A stretch of DNA of 64,000 bases, from positions 1,240,001 through 1,304,000 of the forward strand of contig NZ_CP045809.1 in the NCBI RefSeq assembly GCF_025273675.1, in the 5' to 3' direction. The stretch comes from Gordonia pseudamarae. Lineage in GTDB: Bacteria; Actinomycetota; Actinomycetes; Mycobacteriales; Mycobacteriaceae. The number at the start of each line of letters is the position of its first letter. The stretch's first letter is position 1. The notes beneath the pieces are model-generated. The model was not told the origin of the DNA and did no database searches. It saw nothing but the letters and a program-made list of their open reading frames with translations. The position numbers and the translations under genes were made by a program. Of this stretch, positions 55,383 to 63,471 are shown piece after piece.

Positions 55383-56657
55383 TTGTTCGGCCGCGGCTCC
55401 TGGCCCGAGGCGGGCCGGGTGGCCGACATTCTCCGCAAGGAGACGATCGGCGGAATGCTGGTCCTGCTGGCCGCACTCGCCGCCGTGGTCGCGGCCAACA
55501 CCCCCGCGCAGGACCGGTACCACCGGCTGATGGCCACCGAGGTCGGCCCGGCATCGCTGCACCTGGACCTGACGGTGGCACAGTGGGCCGCCGACGGACT
55601 GCTCGCGCTGTTCTTCTTCGTCGTCGGCCTCGAACTCAAACGCGAATTCATCGCCGGCGATCTGCGCGATCCGGCTCGCGCGGTGCTGCCAGTACTCGCC
55701 GCGGTCGGTGGCATGGTGGTTCCGGCGCTGGTCTTCCTGGCCGTCAACACCGCCGCCGGGTCGGGCGCACTGCGCGGCTGGGCGATCCCGACCGCAACCG
55801 ACATCGCCTTCGCGGTGGCCGTGCTGGCGGTTGTCGGCACTCACCTGCCGTCGGCGCTGCGCACATTTTTGCTGACCCTCGCGGTGGTCGACGATCTACT
55901 CGCCATCGTTGTCATCGCCGTGTTTTACGCCTCCGACCTGCACCTTGGCGCACTGGGGCTGGCACTGATCCCGTTGACGGCGTTCGCGGTCGCGGTGCGG
56001 CGCGGTGTGCGGTCGTGGTGGGTACTCGTCCCGCTCGCGGTGTGCACCTGGGCATTCGTGCACTCCTCGGGTATCCACGCCACCGTGGCCGGGGTACTGC
56101 TGGGCTTCACCGTCCCGGTACTCGGCGGTGAACACAGGAGTACGGCCGAACACCTCGAACACCGACTGCGTCCGCTGTCGGCGGGGGTGGCGGTCCCGGT
56201 GTTCGCGTTCTGCGCGGCGGGCGTGACCTTCGGTGGCCTGTCCGGCATCCGCGGCGCCCTGACCGATCCGGTGACGCTCGGGGTGCTGTTGGGGCTGCTG
56301 GTGGGCAAGGCGGTCGGCATCGTCTCGGCCACCGCCGCGTTGGCACGGTTCACCAGGGCCTCGCTCGACGACGGCTTGCGCTGGCCGGACGTCATCGGTA
56401 TCGGCATCCTGGGCGGTGTCGGATTCACGGTATCGCTGCTGATCAGCGAGCTGGCGTATCCGGATGACGCACATACCGCCGAACACGCCAAGATAGGTGT
56501 GCTGCTCGGATCGGTGGCCGCGGCGCTGATCGCGGCGACCGTGCTGCGGATGCGTGAACGGGGATACCGCGAGCTCGCCCGGATCGAACAGATCGACGCC
56601 GACGGCGACGGTGTGCCGGACGTCTATCAGCGGGGCGACCGACCGCCCGGAGGTTGA
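55383..56657 (+). CDS. nhaA: Na+/H+ antiporter
   Basis: The 424-residue membrane protein is NhaA: ILRKETIGGMLVLLAA at the start, FFFVVGLELKREF, PTATDIAFAVAVLAVVG with the unwound helix, LAVVDDLLAIVVIAVFY carrying the two transport Asp residues, and GIGILGGVGFTVSLLIS. It exchanges Na+ for H+ to regulate pH and sodium. Start is uncertain: TTG 55383 is the first canonical codon, but protein-like sequence (HNPNDGAGRRTLFGRG) continues upstream to an ATT at 55329 that has a good GGTGGGAG ahead of it. Confidence 0.9.
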   Translation: MFGRGSWPEAGRVADILRKETIGGMLVLLAALAAVVAANTPAQDRYHRLMATEVGPASLHLDLTVAQWAADGLLALFFFVVGLELKREFIAGDLRDPARAVLPVLAAVGGMVVPALVFLAVNTAAGSGALRGWAIPTATDIAFAVAVLAVVGTHLPSALRTFLLTLAVVDDLLAIVVIAVFYASDLHLGALGLALIPLTAFAVAVRRGVRSWWVLVPLAVCTWAFVHSSGIHATVAGVLLGFTVPVLGGEHRSTAEHLEHRLRPLSAGVAVPVFAFCAAGVTFGGLSGIRGALTDPVTLGVLLGLLVGKAVGIVSATAALARFTRASLDDGLRWPDVIGIGILGGVGFTVSLLISELAYPDDAHTAEHAKIGVLLGSVAAALIAATVLRMRERGYRELARIEQIDADGDGVPDVYQRGDRPPGG

Positions 56658-56671
56658 TTCGGTCCCATGGA

Positions 56672-56698
56672 TTGGCACTCGGAATGAGTGAGTGCCAA
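56672..56698. promoter_or_regulatory. CIRCE element (HrcA operator)
   Basis: TTGGCACTC-N9-GAGTGCCAA has the exact architecture of CIRCE (TTAGCACTC-N9-GAGTGCTAA) and is 49 nt before the start of the FmdB/Ruc-type gene. In M. tuberculosis the homologue Rv0991c belongs to the HrcA regulon. Confidence 0.9.
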
Positions 56699-56746
56699 CA
56701 ACGCGTTAGAATACGCGTCGGCAGATTCAGATCTTCGGAGGTATTG

Positions 56747-57127
56747 GTGCCCACCTACTCATATGCGTGCACGGAATGCGACAACAAGTTCGACATCGTC
56801 CAGTCGTTCTCGGATGACTCGCTGACCGAATGCCCGGCGTGCGCGGGCCGCCTTCGCAAGCTGTTCAACTCCGTCGGCATCGTCTTCAAGGGCAGCGGCT
56901 TCTACCGCACCGACTCGAGGTCGGGCTCCACGGCGTCGGAGAAGGCATCGAGCTCGGACTCCGCGAGCACCTCCTCCTCGTCGGATTCCTCCTCGACGAA
57001 GTCGGAGTCCTCCTCCGGTGGTTCGTCGTCGGGAAGTGGTTCGGCGTCGGGAAGTGGTTCGGCGTCGGGAAGTGGTTCGGCGTCGAGCACCTCGTCCTCG
57101 ACGAGCACCGCGGCGGCCTCGGCCTAG
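56747..57127 (+). CDS. FmdB-family zinc-ribbon protein, Ruc-like redox-regulated chaperone
   Basis: The 126-residue protein starts MPTYSYACTECDNKF and has a C4 zinc ribbon (CTEC...CPAC, about residues 8-36), then a Ser/Gly-rich disordered tail. This is the layout of M. tuberculosis Rv0991c (Ruc), a redox-regulated chaperone in the HrcA heat-shock regulon. GTG 56747 has CGGAGG 6 nt upstream. A CIRCE element precedes it. The tail contains three exact 18-bp repeats. The stop overlaps the convergent folate-ligase gene by 4 nt. Chaperone activity is inferred. Confidence 0.88.
   Translation: MPTYSYACTECDNKFDIVQSFSDDSLTECPACAGRLRKLFNSVGIVFKGSGFYRTDSRSGSTASEKASSSDSASTSSSSDSSSTKSESSSGGSSSGSGSASGSGSASGSGSASSTSSSTSTAAASA
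57029..57082 (+). repeat. 18-bp tandem repeat, 3 exact copies, in the Ruc-like gene
   Basis: Three identical units of TCGGGAAGTGGTTCGGCG encode SGSGSA in the disordered tail. Tail length may vary by slippage. Confidence 0.9.
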
Positions 57128-57723
57128 TTGTCGTCCGCCGCCGGCTCGCAGCGGACGAATCCGCCGCCGGGGGTCAATACCCAGTCGACCGGAACATCGT
57201 GCGGGTCGGCGGGCAGATCGTCGACCAGCTCGTCGTCGTAGACGACCGCGACCAGTTCCGCGGCCGAGGCCGTCGCGATCGAACGGTCGTAGTAGCCGGC
57301 GCCCCGGCCCAGCCGCACCCCGGTGCGAGCGGCGGCCAGCGCCGGCAGAAACACCACCGCTGCCTTGGCGACGGCGTCGGGCCCGAGTCTGTCCCCTCCC
57401 GGTTCATGCAGCCCGAACCGGGCCGAGGTCAGGGTGTCGGCGTCGTCGTAGCGCGCCCAGTCCAACGGTGCGGGCGGGCCGGGCGCGACGATCGGGACCA
57501 GCACACGCACACCCTGGCCGGTCAGCGCCTCGAGCATCGCCCGCGACCCCGGTTCGGTGCCCGTCGGCACATACGCGGCCACCACGACGTCGTATTCGAG
57601 CCGGAACGGTGAGCACGTCATCCATCCCGCGAGATCCTGTGCCGCGCGGGCACGCTCATCCGCCGGCCGGGCCCGGCGGGTGGCCCGGACGGCGGCGCGA
57701 ACCTCATCTTTGGTGCCGGTCAT
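57124..57723 (-). CDS. 5-formyltetrahydrofolate cyclo-ligase
   Basis: The 199-residue enzyme has KDEVRAAVRATRRA, VVFLPALAAARTGVRLGRGAGYYDRSIA (the GxGxGYYDR signature) and an Asp/Glu-rich C-terminus. It converts 5-formyl-THF and ATP to 5,10-methenyl-THF. Length fits. It is the counterpart of Rv0992c, between the Ruc-like gene and galU. Confidence 0.9.
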   Translation of the reverse strand: MTGTKDEVRAAVRATRRARPADERARAAQDLAGWMTCSPFRLEYDVVVAAYVPTGTEPGSRAMLEALTGQGVRVLVPIVAPGPPAPLDWARYDDADTLTSARFGLHEPGGDRLGPDAVAKAAVVFLPALAAARTGVRLGRGAGYYDRSIATASAAELVAVVYDDELVDDLPADPHDVPVDWVLTPGGGFVRCEPAADDN

Positions 57724-57840
57724 CGCATACCTCCCTGGCTCGGATACGTCGGTTGTGGGTCTGCTGGACGGGGCCTGCGAAGTTGTGATCTGTTACCTGT
57801 GGACACACCAACGCCATACATCTCAGCCTAGGGTGGATCT

Positions 57841-58791
57841 ATGGCAGCAACGAGCGCACGCGCGGAACTCACCGCCGAACACGAGTCCGTTCCCGACACC
57901 CCGCCCATCCCGCGGACCGCGGTGGTCCCGGCGGCCGGTCTGGGAACACGATTCCTGCCCGCCACCAAGACCGTCCCCAAAGAACTGCTGCCCGTCGTCG
58001 ACACCCCGGGAATCGAACTCGTCGCCGAAGAGGCCAAGTCCGCCGGCGCCGAACGACTGCTGATCGTCACCTCGCCCGGTAAGGACGGCGTGGTCGCGCA
58101 CTTCGTGGAAGACCTGGTGCTGGAGAACACGCTGTCCAAGCGCGGCAAGGAGGCGATGCTGGCCAAGGTCCGCAAGGCGCCGTCGTTGCTGGAGGTGGCC
58201 TCGGTGGTGCAGGACAAGCCGCTCGGGCTCGGGCACGCCGTCGGCTGCGTCGAGCAATACCTCGACGACGACGAGGACGCGATCGCGGTGCTCCTGCCCG
58301 ACGACCTGGTGCTGCCCGGCGGGGTGCTCGAGGTGATGGCCCGCACCCGCGCCCGGCGCGGCGGCTCGGTGCTGTGCGCCATCGAGGTGCCGGGGGACCG
58401 GATCAGCGCCTACGGCGTGTTCGACGTCGAGGAACTGCCCGACGCCAACAACCCGAACGTCATGCGGCTCAAGGGCATGGTCGAAAAGCCCAGCCCCGAC
58501 CAGGCGCCGTCCAATCTGGCCGCGGCAGGACGATACATCCTCGACCGGAAGATCTTCGACGCGCTGCGCCGGATCACCCCGGGGGCGGGCGGCGAACTGC
58601 AACTCACCGACGCCATCGCGCTGCTGATCGCCGAGGGTGAGCCGGTGCACGTCGTGGTGCATCACGGCACCCGGCATGACCTGGGCAATCCCGGCGGCTA
58701 CCTGAAGGCCGCGGTCGATTTCGCCCTCGACCGCGACGACTACGGCCCCGACCTGCGTGAATGGCTGGTCAACAGGCTTGCCGAGGAGTGA
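57841..58791 (+). CDS. galU: UTP-glucose-1-phosphate uridylyltransferase
   Basis: The 316-residue nucleotidyltransferase has VPAAGLGTRFLPATKTVPKE (GxGTR catalytic loop), DTPGIELVAEEAKSAGAE and VEKP. It makes UDP-glucose for cell-envelope sugars. It starts at ATG 57841, divergent from the folate ligase, matching Rv0993. Confidence 0.95.
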   Translation: MAATSARAELTAEHESVPDTPPIPRTAVVPAAGLGTRFLPATKTVPKELLPVVDTPGIELVAEEAKSAGAERLLIVTSPGKDGVVAHFVEDLVLENTLSKRGKEAMLAKVRKAPSLLEVASVVQDKPLGLGHAVGCVEQYLDDDEDAIAVLLPDDLVLPGGVLEVMARTRARRGGSVLCAIEVPGDRISAYGVFDVEELPDANNPNVMRLKGMVEKPSPDQAPSNLAAAGRYILDRKIFDALRRITPGAGGELQLTDAIALLIAEGEPVHVVVHHGTRHDLGNPGGYLKAAVDFALDRDDYGPDLREWLVNRLAEE

Positions 58792-58894
58792 GGGCCGGTC
58801 CGGCGCACTTGGTGTCCTCTCAGCGCGCCTGCTTTCCCACAGGCCTGCGGCCGGATAGCGTGACACCGGCAGCTCAAGAGGTGCGAGAGGTGAC

Positions 58895-60199
58895 ATGCGT
58901 TCGGTCGAGGATCATCTGACTTTGGTGACCGCTGCGGCGGTGGCACCCAGGCCGGTTCGGGTGGCCATTTCGGAGGCACAGGGCCTCATGTGTGCAGAGG
59001 AAGTGGTGGCCGAGCGGCCTATGCCCGGCTTCGACCAGGCGGCGATCGACGGATACGCGGTACGTGCGGTCGATGTCGCGCTCGCCGGTCAGGACGCTCC
59101 CGACGACCTCGACGACTTCGACCCCGGTGGCGCCGAATTCGTGGACCTGATGGCAGGCGAACCGCTGATCGTCGGACTGCCGGTGGTCGGTGACGTCTCC
59201 CCAGGTGCGCGTACGCCCACCCGGTTGCAGCCGCGTCAGGCGGTGCGGGTCGAGACCGGTGCTCCCATGCCGACGCTCGCCGACGCCGTGGTGCCGTTGC
59301 GCTGGACCGACGGCGGTGAGCAGCGCGTGAAGATCGGGCACGGAGTGGGCAGCGGGGACTACATCCGGCGTGTCGGCGATGATGTGGCGCCCGGCGACGT
59401 CGCGGTGTGCTCGGGGTCGATCATCGGCCCGGCGCAGGTGGGCCTGCTCGCAGCGGTCGGGCAGCCGCGGGTATTGGTCCATCCGCGACCGCGGATGTCG
59501 GTGATCTCCATCGGCAACGAGCTCGTCGACATCGACAGGGCGCCCGGTCCGGGGCAGATCTTCGACGTCAACAGTTACGCACTGGCCGCCGCGGGCCGTG
59601 ATGCGGGAGCCGACGTGAACCGGGTCGGGATCGCCGAACGGGACATCTCCCGGATGCGGGAGGTGGTGGAGGCGCAGCTGATCCGGTCGGAGATCGTGGT
59701 GATCACCGGCGCCGTCGGTGGCAGCGCCTCGCGCGCGGTGGTGGCCGCGCTCAGTGATCTCGGCGACCTGGAGATCGCCCGGATCGCCATGCACCCGGGC
59801 TCGGTGCAGGGATTCGGCAGGCTCGGCCGGGACGAGGTGCCCACGTTCCTGCTCCCGGCCAATCCGGTGAGCGCGCTGGTGGCCTTCGAGGTGATGGTGC
59901 GCCCGCTGATCAGGATCGCGCTCGGCAAGCGCCAACCGATGCGGCGGACGGTGCGGGCACGCACCATCGGGCCGATCGTGTCGGTGGCGGGCCGCAAGGG
60001 CTACCTGCGTGGACAGCTGATGCGTGATGAACGCTCGGGCGAGTACCTGGTGCAGGTGATCGGGGCCTCGCCGACGGGTTCCTCACATCTGCTCGCCGAA
60101 CTCGCCGAGGCCAACTGCCTGATCATCGTCGAACCGGACGTCGAGGAGCTCGGTACCGGCGACGAGGTGGAGGTCGCGTTCCTCGCCCAGCGTGGCTAG
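58895..60199 (+). CDS. MoeA/gephyrin-like protein (Glp type)
   Basis: The 434-residue MoeA-fold protein has MPGFDQAAIDGYAVRA (MoeA signature), SIGNELVDIDRAPGPGQIFDVNSYAL, and the C-terminal domain IV. Classical MoeA inserts molybdate into the cofactor. In Corynebacterium the paralogue Glp is a repurposed MoeA that binds FtsZ and pairs with a membrane receptor GlpR in cell division. The glpR-like gene lies 1.8 kb downstream past rimJ, as in Rv0994-Rv0996, so Glp is the better reading; this rests on synteny and not on a residue I can point to. Confidence 0.85.
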   Translation: MRSVEDHLTLVTAAAVAPRPVRVAISEAQGLMCAEEVVAERPMPGFDQAAIDGYAVRAVDVALAGQDAPDDLDDFDPGGAEFVDLMAGEPLIVGLPVVGDVSPGARTPTRLQPRQAVRVETGAPMPTLADAVVPLRWTDGGEQRVKIGHGVGSGDYIRRVGDDVAPGDVAVCSGSIIGPAQVGLLAAVGQPRVLVHPRPRMSVISIGNELVDIDRAPGPGQIFDVNSYALAAAGRDAGADVNRVGIAERDISRMREVVEAQLIRSEIVVITGAVGGSASRAVVAALSDLGDLEIARIAMHPGSVQGFGRLGRDEVPTFLLPANPVSALVAFEVMVRPLIRIALGKRQPMRRTVRARTIGPIVSVAGRKGYLRGQLMRDERSGEYLVQVIGASPTGSSHLLAELAEANCLIIVEPDVEELGTGDEVEVAFLAQRG

Positions 60200-60400
60200 G
60201 TCTTACAGCCAGGGCATGCTGTCGATGAGTTGGCGGGTGGGATAGGCTCTCGGAGGGCGATTCGATTCGGATTTCGTACGCCGGGCTGACCGAACCGGTG
60301 CGCCCGGTGCGCTAGAGTCTCGGTCGTGTTTCCCACCTCACAGCAGGTATCCGCCGCGGACCCCGCTGTATCCGATAACGTCCATCTCGATCGGAGACTT

Positions 60401-61117
60401 ATGCGTACCGCTTCGCGGATCCTGGTCGCTCTCGCCGGAGTGCTCGCCGTTCTGATTCCCACCGGTCTGATGGCGTCGCCGACGCAGGCGGCTCCCGGCT
60501 ATGCCGTGGGTCCGGGCACGCCGATCGTCGTCGACGGGTCCGCTGCGTGCACGCTGGCCGCCGCCGGCTACGATAAGGGCGGCCGGCTCGTCGGACTGAC
60601 CGCCGGACACTGCGGCAACGTCGGCTCCAAGGTGTCGATCGAGAGCCGCCGCTCGGGTGTCATCGGCACCATCGCGGCCAAGAACAAGAAGGTCGACTAC
60701 TCGGTCATCGTGTTCAACAAGGCGGCCGTGTATCCGGTGCGCACCGTCGGCCGGGCAACGGTGACCGATGTCGCGCAGCATCCGCGGGCGGGTACCCAGG
60801 TCTGCAAGTCGGGCCGGACCACCGGCTTCTCGTGCGGTCAGGTCATCGAGAACAGCGCCCGCAGCTACGAGACCCTCAGCTACGTGTGCGCGGCCCCCGG
60901 CGATTCGGGCGGACCGGTGATCGCCGGCGGCAAGCTCGTCGGCATCCTGACCGGCGGCGCCGGTGTGGCGATCCCGTTCACCAACGCCGGCGTCATCGTC
61001 GAATGCATCCACCCGTCGATCCCGATCTACTCGCCGATGATCGCCACCAAGGTGTCGGTCGTGCTCGACCAGCTCAACTATTACGGAGGCGTCGGCGCCG
61101 GATTCCGTCCGGTCTGA
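60401..61117 (+). CDS. Secreted trypsin-like serine protease (S1)
   Basis: The 238-residue protein has a signal peptide (about residues 1-31, cleavage near TQAAPG) and a chymotrypsin-fold catalytic triad: His70 in TAGHC, Asp99 in KVDYSVI and Ser169 in PGDSGGP. Three or four Cys suggest disulfides. ATG 60401 (MRTASRILVALAG) is preferred to the longer open frame. It lies between glp/moeA and rimJ, where M. tuberculosis has no extra gene, so it is an insertion in an otherwise conserved locus. Confidence 0.88.
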   Translation: MRTASRILVALAGVLAVLIPTGLMASPTQAAPGYAVGPGTPIVVDGSAACTLAAAGYDKGGRLVGLTAGHCGNVGSKVSIESRRSGVIGTIAAKNKKVDYSVIVFNKAAVYPVRTVGRATVTDVAQHPRAGTQVCKSGRTTGFSCGQVIENSARSYETLSYVCAAPGDSGGPVIAGGKLVGILTGGAGVAIPFTNAGVIVECIHPSIPIYSPMIATKVSVVLDQLNYYGGVGAGFRPV

Positions 61118-61178
61118 TCTCCCCGGATCACATGCTGATGCGCCCCGGGCCGACGCGGCCAGTACGGAGAGAGCCGGC

Positions 61179-61829
61179 GTGCTGAATTGGTGGGGGGGAC
61201 CGTACGGCAAGACGTGGCAGTCGACTCTCGGGCCGATCCGGACGTCCGCAGGTCAGGTGAGTGTGCGGCCGATCCGGCTCCGCGACGCCAAGACCTGGAG
61301 TGAGCTGCGTGTGCGCAACGAGCAGACGCTGGTCCCGTGGGAACCGACCGGGATGGGTACCTGGGAGCAGCGACATCACACCAGCCAGTGGGGGCCGCTG
61401 TACTCGGCGCTCAGGTCGGAGGCCAAACGGGGCACGATCCTGCCCTACGTCATCGAGCTCGACGGCCGGTACGTGGGGCAGTTGACGGTCGGCAACATCC
61501 AGCGCGGTGCCGTGCGCAGTGCCTGGATCGGCTACTGGATCGACTCGGAACACTTCGGCGGGGGTATCGCCACCGCCGCGGTGGCGCTGGGTGTCGATCA
61601 CTGCTTCGGCCGGGTGGGGCTGCACCGGCTCGACGCGACGGTGCAGCCCGCCAATCAGGCGTCGCAGGCGGTGCTCGCCAAGGTCGGTTTCCGCAACGAG
61701 GGCCTGCTCAAGCGCTATATGGACGTCAACTCGCAATGGCGCGATCACCTGTTGTTCGCGCTCACCGTGGAGGACCTGCCGACCAGCGCGGTCGAGGCGC
61801 TGGTGCGTTCGGGTCGTGCGAGCTACTGA
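61179..61829 (+). CDS. rimJ: GNAT acetyltransferase, RimJ-like
   Basis: The 216-residue protein is a GNAT of the RimJ/RimL type: RPIRLRDAKTW, the acetyl-CoA loop IDSEHFGGGIATAAVALGVDHCF, and HRLDATVQPANQASQAVLAKVGFRNEG, the family signature. It would N-terminally acetylate a ribosomal protein or another acceptor. The gene name rests on family and the Rv0995 position; acceptor is inferred. Confidence 0.87.
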   Translation: MLNWWGGPYGKTWQSTLGPIRTSAGQVSVRPIRLRDAKTWSELRVRNEQTLVPWEPTGMGTWEQRHHTSQWGPLYSALRSEAKRGTILPYVIELDGRYVGQLTVGNIQRGAVRSAWIGYWIDSEHFGGGIATAAVALGVDHCFGRVGLHRLDATVQPANQASQAVLAKVGFRNEGLLKRYMDVNSQWRDHLLFALTVEDLPTSAVEALVRSGRASY

Positions 61830-61964
61830 ACATTTCCTGAGAACCTGGGCCAATCCGGATGGGCTCGGCGCGTCGGTACCCAGGCATGGGTGATCCGCCA
61901 TAGATTGTTCATGGTGGCAATGTGGCCAGAGTGGCGGTTGCAGCATGAGTGAAGGAGGGACCTG

Positions 61965-63263
61965 ATGCCGAACTCCGTCCTATGGATCTGCCTGGTCGCC
62001 GTCTGGCTGTTCGTCCTGGTGCCGATGGTGATCAACACGGGTCGGCCGCAGGTCCGCAAGGCCACGGCCGCGGCCGCCTCCACGCGCACGCTGCACCGTG
62101 GTGGTGCGCGCGCGTCGGCGGGTCGCAAGAAGGCCGGCGCCCACCCGTCCGATCCCACCCACAAGCCCGCCCGCGTGCCGTCGCCGACGGCGATCGCCTT
62201 GTTGGAGAAGAAGGAAGCCGAACTCAAGGCGGCCGGGCTCAAGGCGTCCGAACCTGCCGCGGACGCCACCGACGAGGCGTTCGAGGAGACCGTCGAGTCG
62301 GAGAATGCCGAGGTCATCGCCGAGGGTCCGGAGTCCACCGCGACCGACCTCGACGAGGCCGAGCCCGGGGAGACCGGCACCGACACAGCCGATATCGGGG
62401 TGTATTCGGCCACTGAGAAGGCCGAGGTCGCCGACGAACCGACGGTGACCACCGCGGGCGTCGCACTCGACGCGGAGACACCCGAGTCCGTCACTCCCGA
62501 ATGTCTCCCGGATGAGGCCGGGGAATCCTCGCCCGACGTGGCGACAGACGATGGTGCGGATGATTACACTGAGGCGGACGATTACACGGAGTCGGATGAG
62601 GCATCCGAGGACGACACCGCCGACGGGTCACGCGACATCGGCCCGGAGGCCGAACTCGACGGCGATGACCTGAGCGATTCCGGACCGGACGATCTGGAAG
62701 AAGATCTGATTGAGGACGACCTGCTCGCCGAGGCGATGCCGGGTACTGCGCGGGTTGAGCAGGTCCCGGTGACCACTGCTGCGCCGCGCAGGCCGTCGCC
62801 GTCGCGGTCGAAGGAAAGCCTGGTCGACAAGCATTCCGACGCCCGGTACAAGGAGCGCCAGCGGGTGCTGCTCGGCTTCCTCGGCGTGCTCCTCGGTTCG
62901 ATCGTGGCCGGTGTGGTTCTCGGACTGATCGGCTGGCTGGTGACGATGCTCGTCGCGGTCTCCCTGGTCGGCTACCTGGCATTCCTTCGTCGGTCCGTCG
63001 TCCGCGAACAGGAGGCCAGGGCACAGCGGATGGCCCGCGCGGCACGGCAGCGCAAGGACGAGGCCCGCCGCCGCGAGCTGGAGGAGCGGCAGTCCCGGAT
63101 CCGTCCGGTGGTGCCCGCACCGCCGCGTCGGCGTCGGCCCGGTGGTGCGGTCGTCCTCGAGATCGATGACGAGGATCCGGTGTTCGAGCATCTGCCCAAC
63201 GGTCCGCGACGCATGTACTTCGACAGCTCTCCCGACGAGCACTACGGCCGCGCCGTCGGCTGA
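61965..63263 (+). CDS. Membrane protein, GlpR-like (Rv0996-type)
   Basis: The 432-residue protein has a hydrophobic N-terminal segment (about residues 5-23, SVLWICLVAVWLFVLVPMVI), a long acidic Asp/Glu/Thr-rich linker (about 100-280), a TM pair near 303-345, and a basic C-terminal tail. This layout and the position after moeA/glp and rimJ match Rv0996/GlpR, the membrane receptor that binds Glp at the corynebacterial divisome. The low-complexity linker carries little information, so the match is mainly by synteny and topology. Confidence 0.82.
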   Translation: MPNSVLWICLVAVWLFVLVPMVINTGRPQVRKATAAAASTRTLHRGGARASAGRKKAGAHPSDPTHKPARVPSPTAIALLEKKEAELKAAGLKASEPAADATDEAFEETVESENAEVIAEGPESTATDLDEAEPGETGTDTADIGVYSATEKAEVADEPTVTTAGVALDAETPESVTPECLPDEAGESSPDVATDDGADDYTEADDYTESDEASEDDTADGSRDIGPEAELDGDDLSDSGPDDLEEDLIEDDLLAEAMPGTARVEQVPVTTAAPRRPSPSRSKESLVDKHSDARYKERQRVLLGFLGVLLGSIVAGVVLGLIGWLVTMLVAVSLVGYLAFLRRSVVREQEARAQRMARAARQRKDEARRRELEERQSRIRPVVPAPPRRRRPGGAVVLEIDDEDPVFEHLPNGPRRMYFDSSPDEHYGRAVG

Positions 63264-63296
63264 TCCTCCGCCGCCGTTCGAGCTTTCCCCTCCGCT

Positions 63297-63402
63297 GGTT
63301 GAGCGGCGAGAAGCGTAAGCGATGAGCCTCGAAACCCGGTGAGACGACAATGTCATCTCACCGGGTTTCGAGGCTCATCGTCTAGCGGCTCTTCGCACCT
63401 CA
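63297..63402. repeat. Long palindromic intergenic repeat, copy 2
   Basis: Perfect 24-bp arms (63321-63344 and 63356-63379) share the core GAGCCTCGAAACCCGGTGAGA with copy 1 at 18489-18600. The centre is GACAATGTCA. Flanking CACCTCAATCGG/GGTTGAG remnants also match copy 1. It lies after the glpR-like gene and before the convergent citE-like gene. Confidence 0.88.
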
Positions 63403-63471
63403 ATCGGCGTAGGGGTGGGCTCTTCGTTCCTCAATCGGAGAGAGGGGTGGGCGTCGGCCGACACGGAGGCC

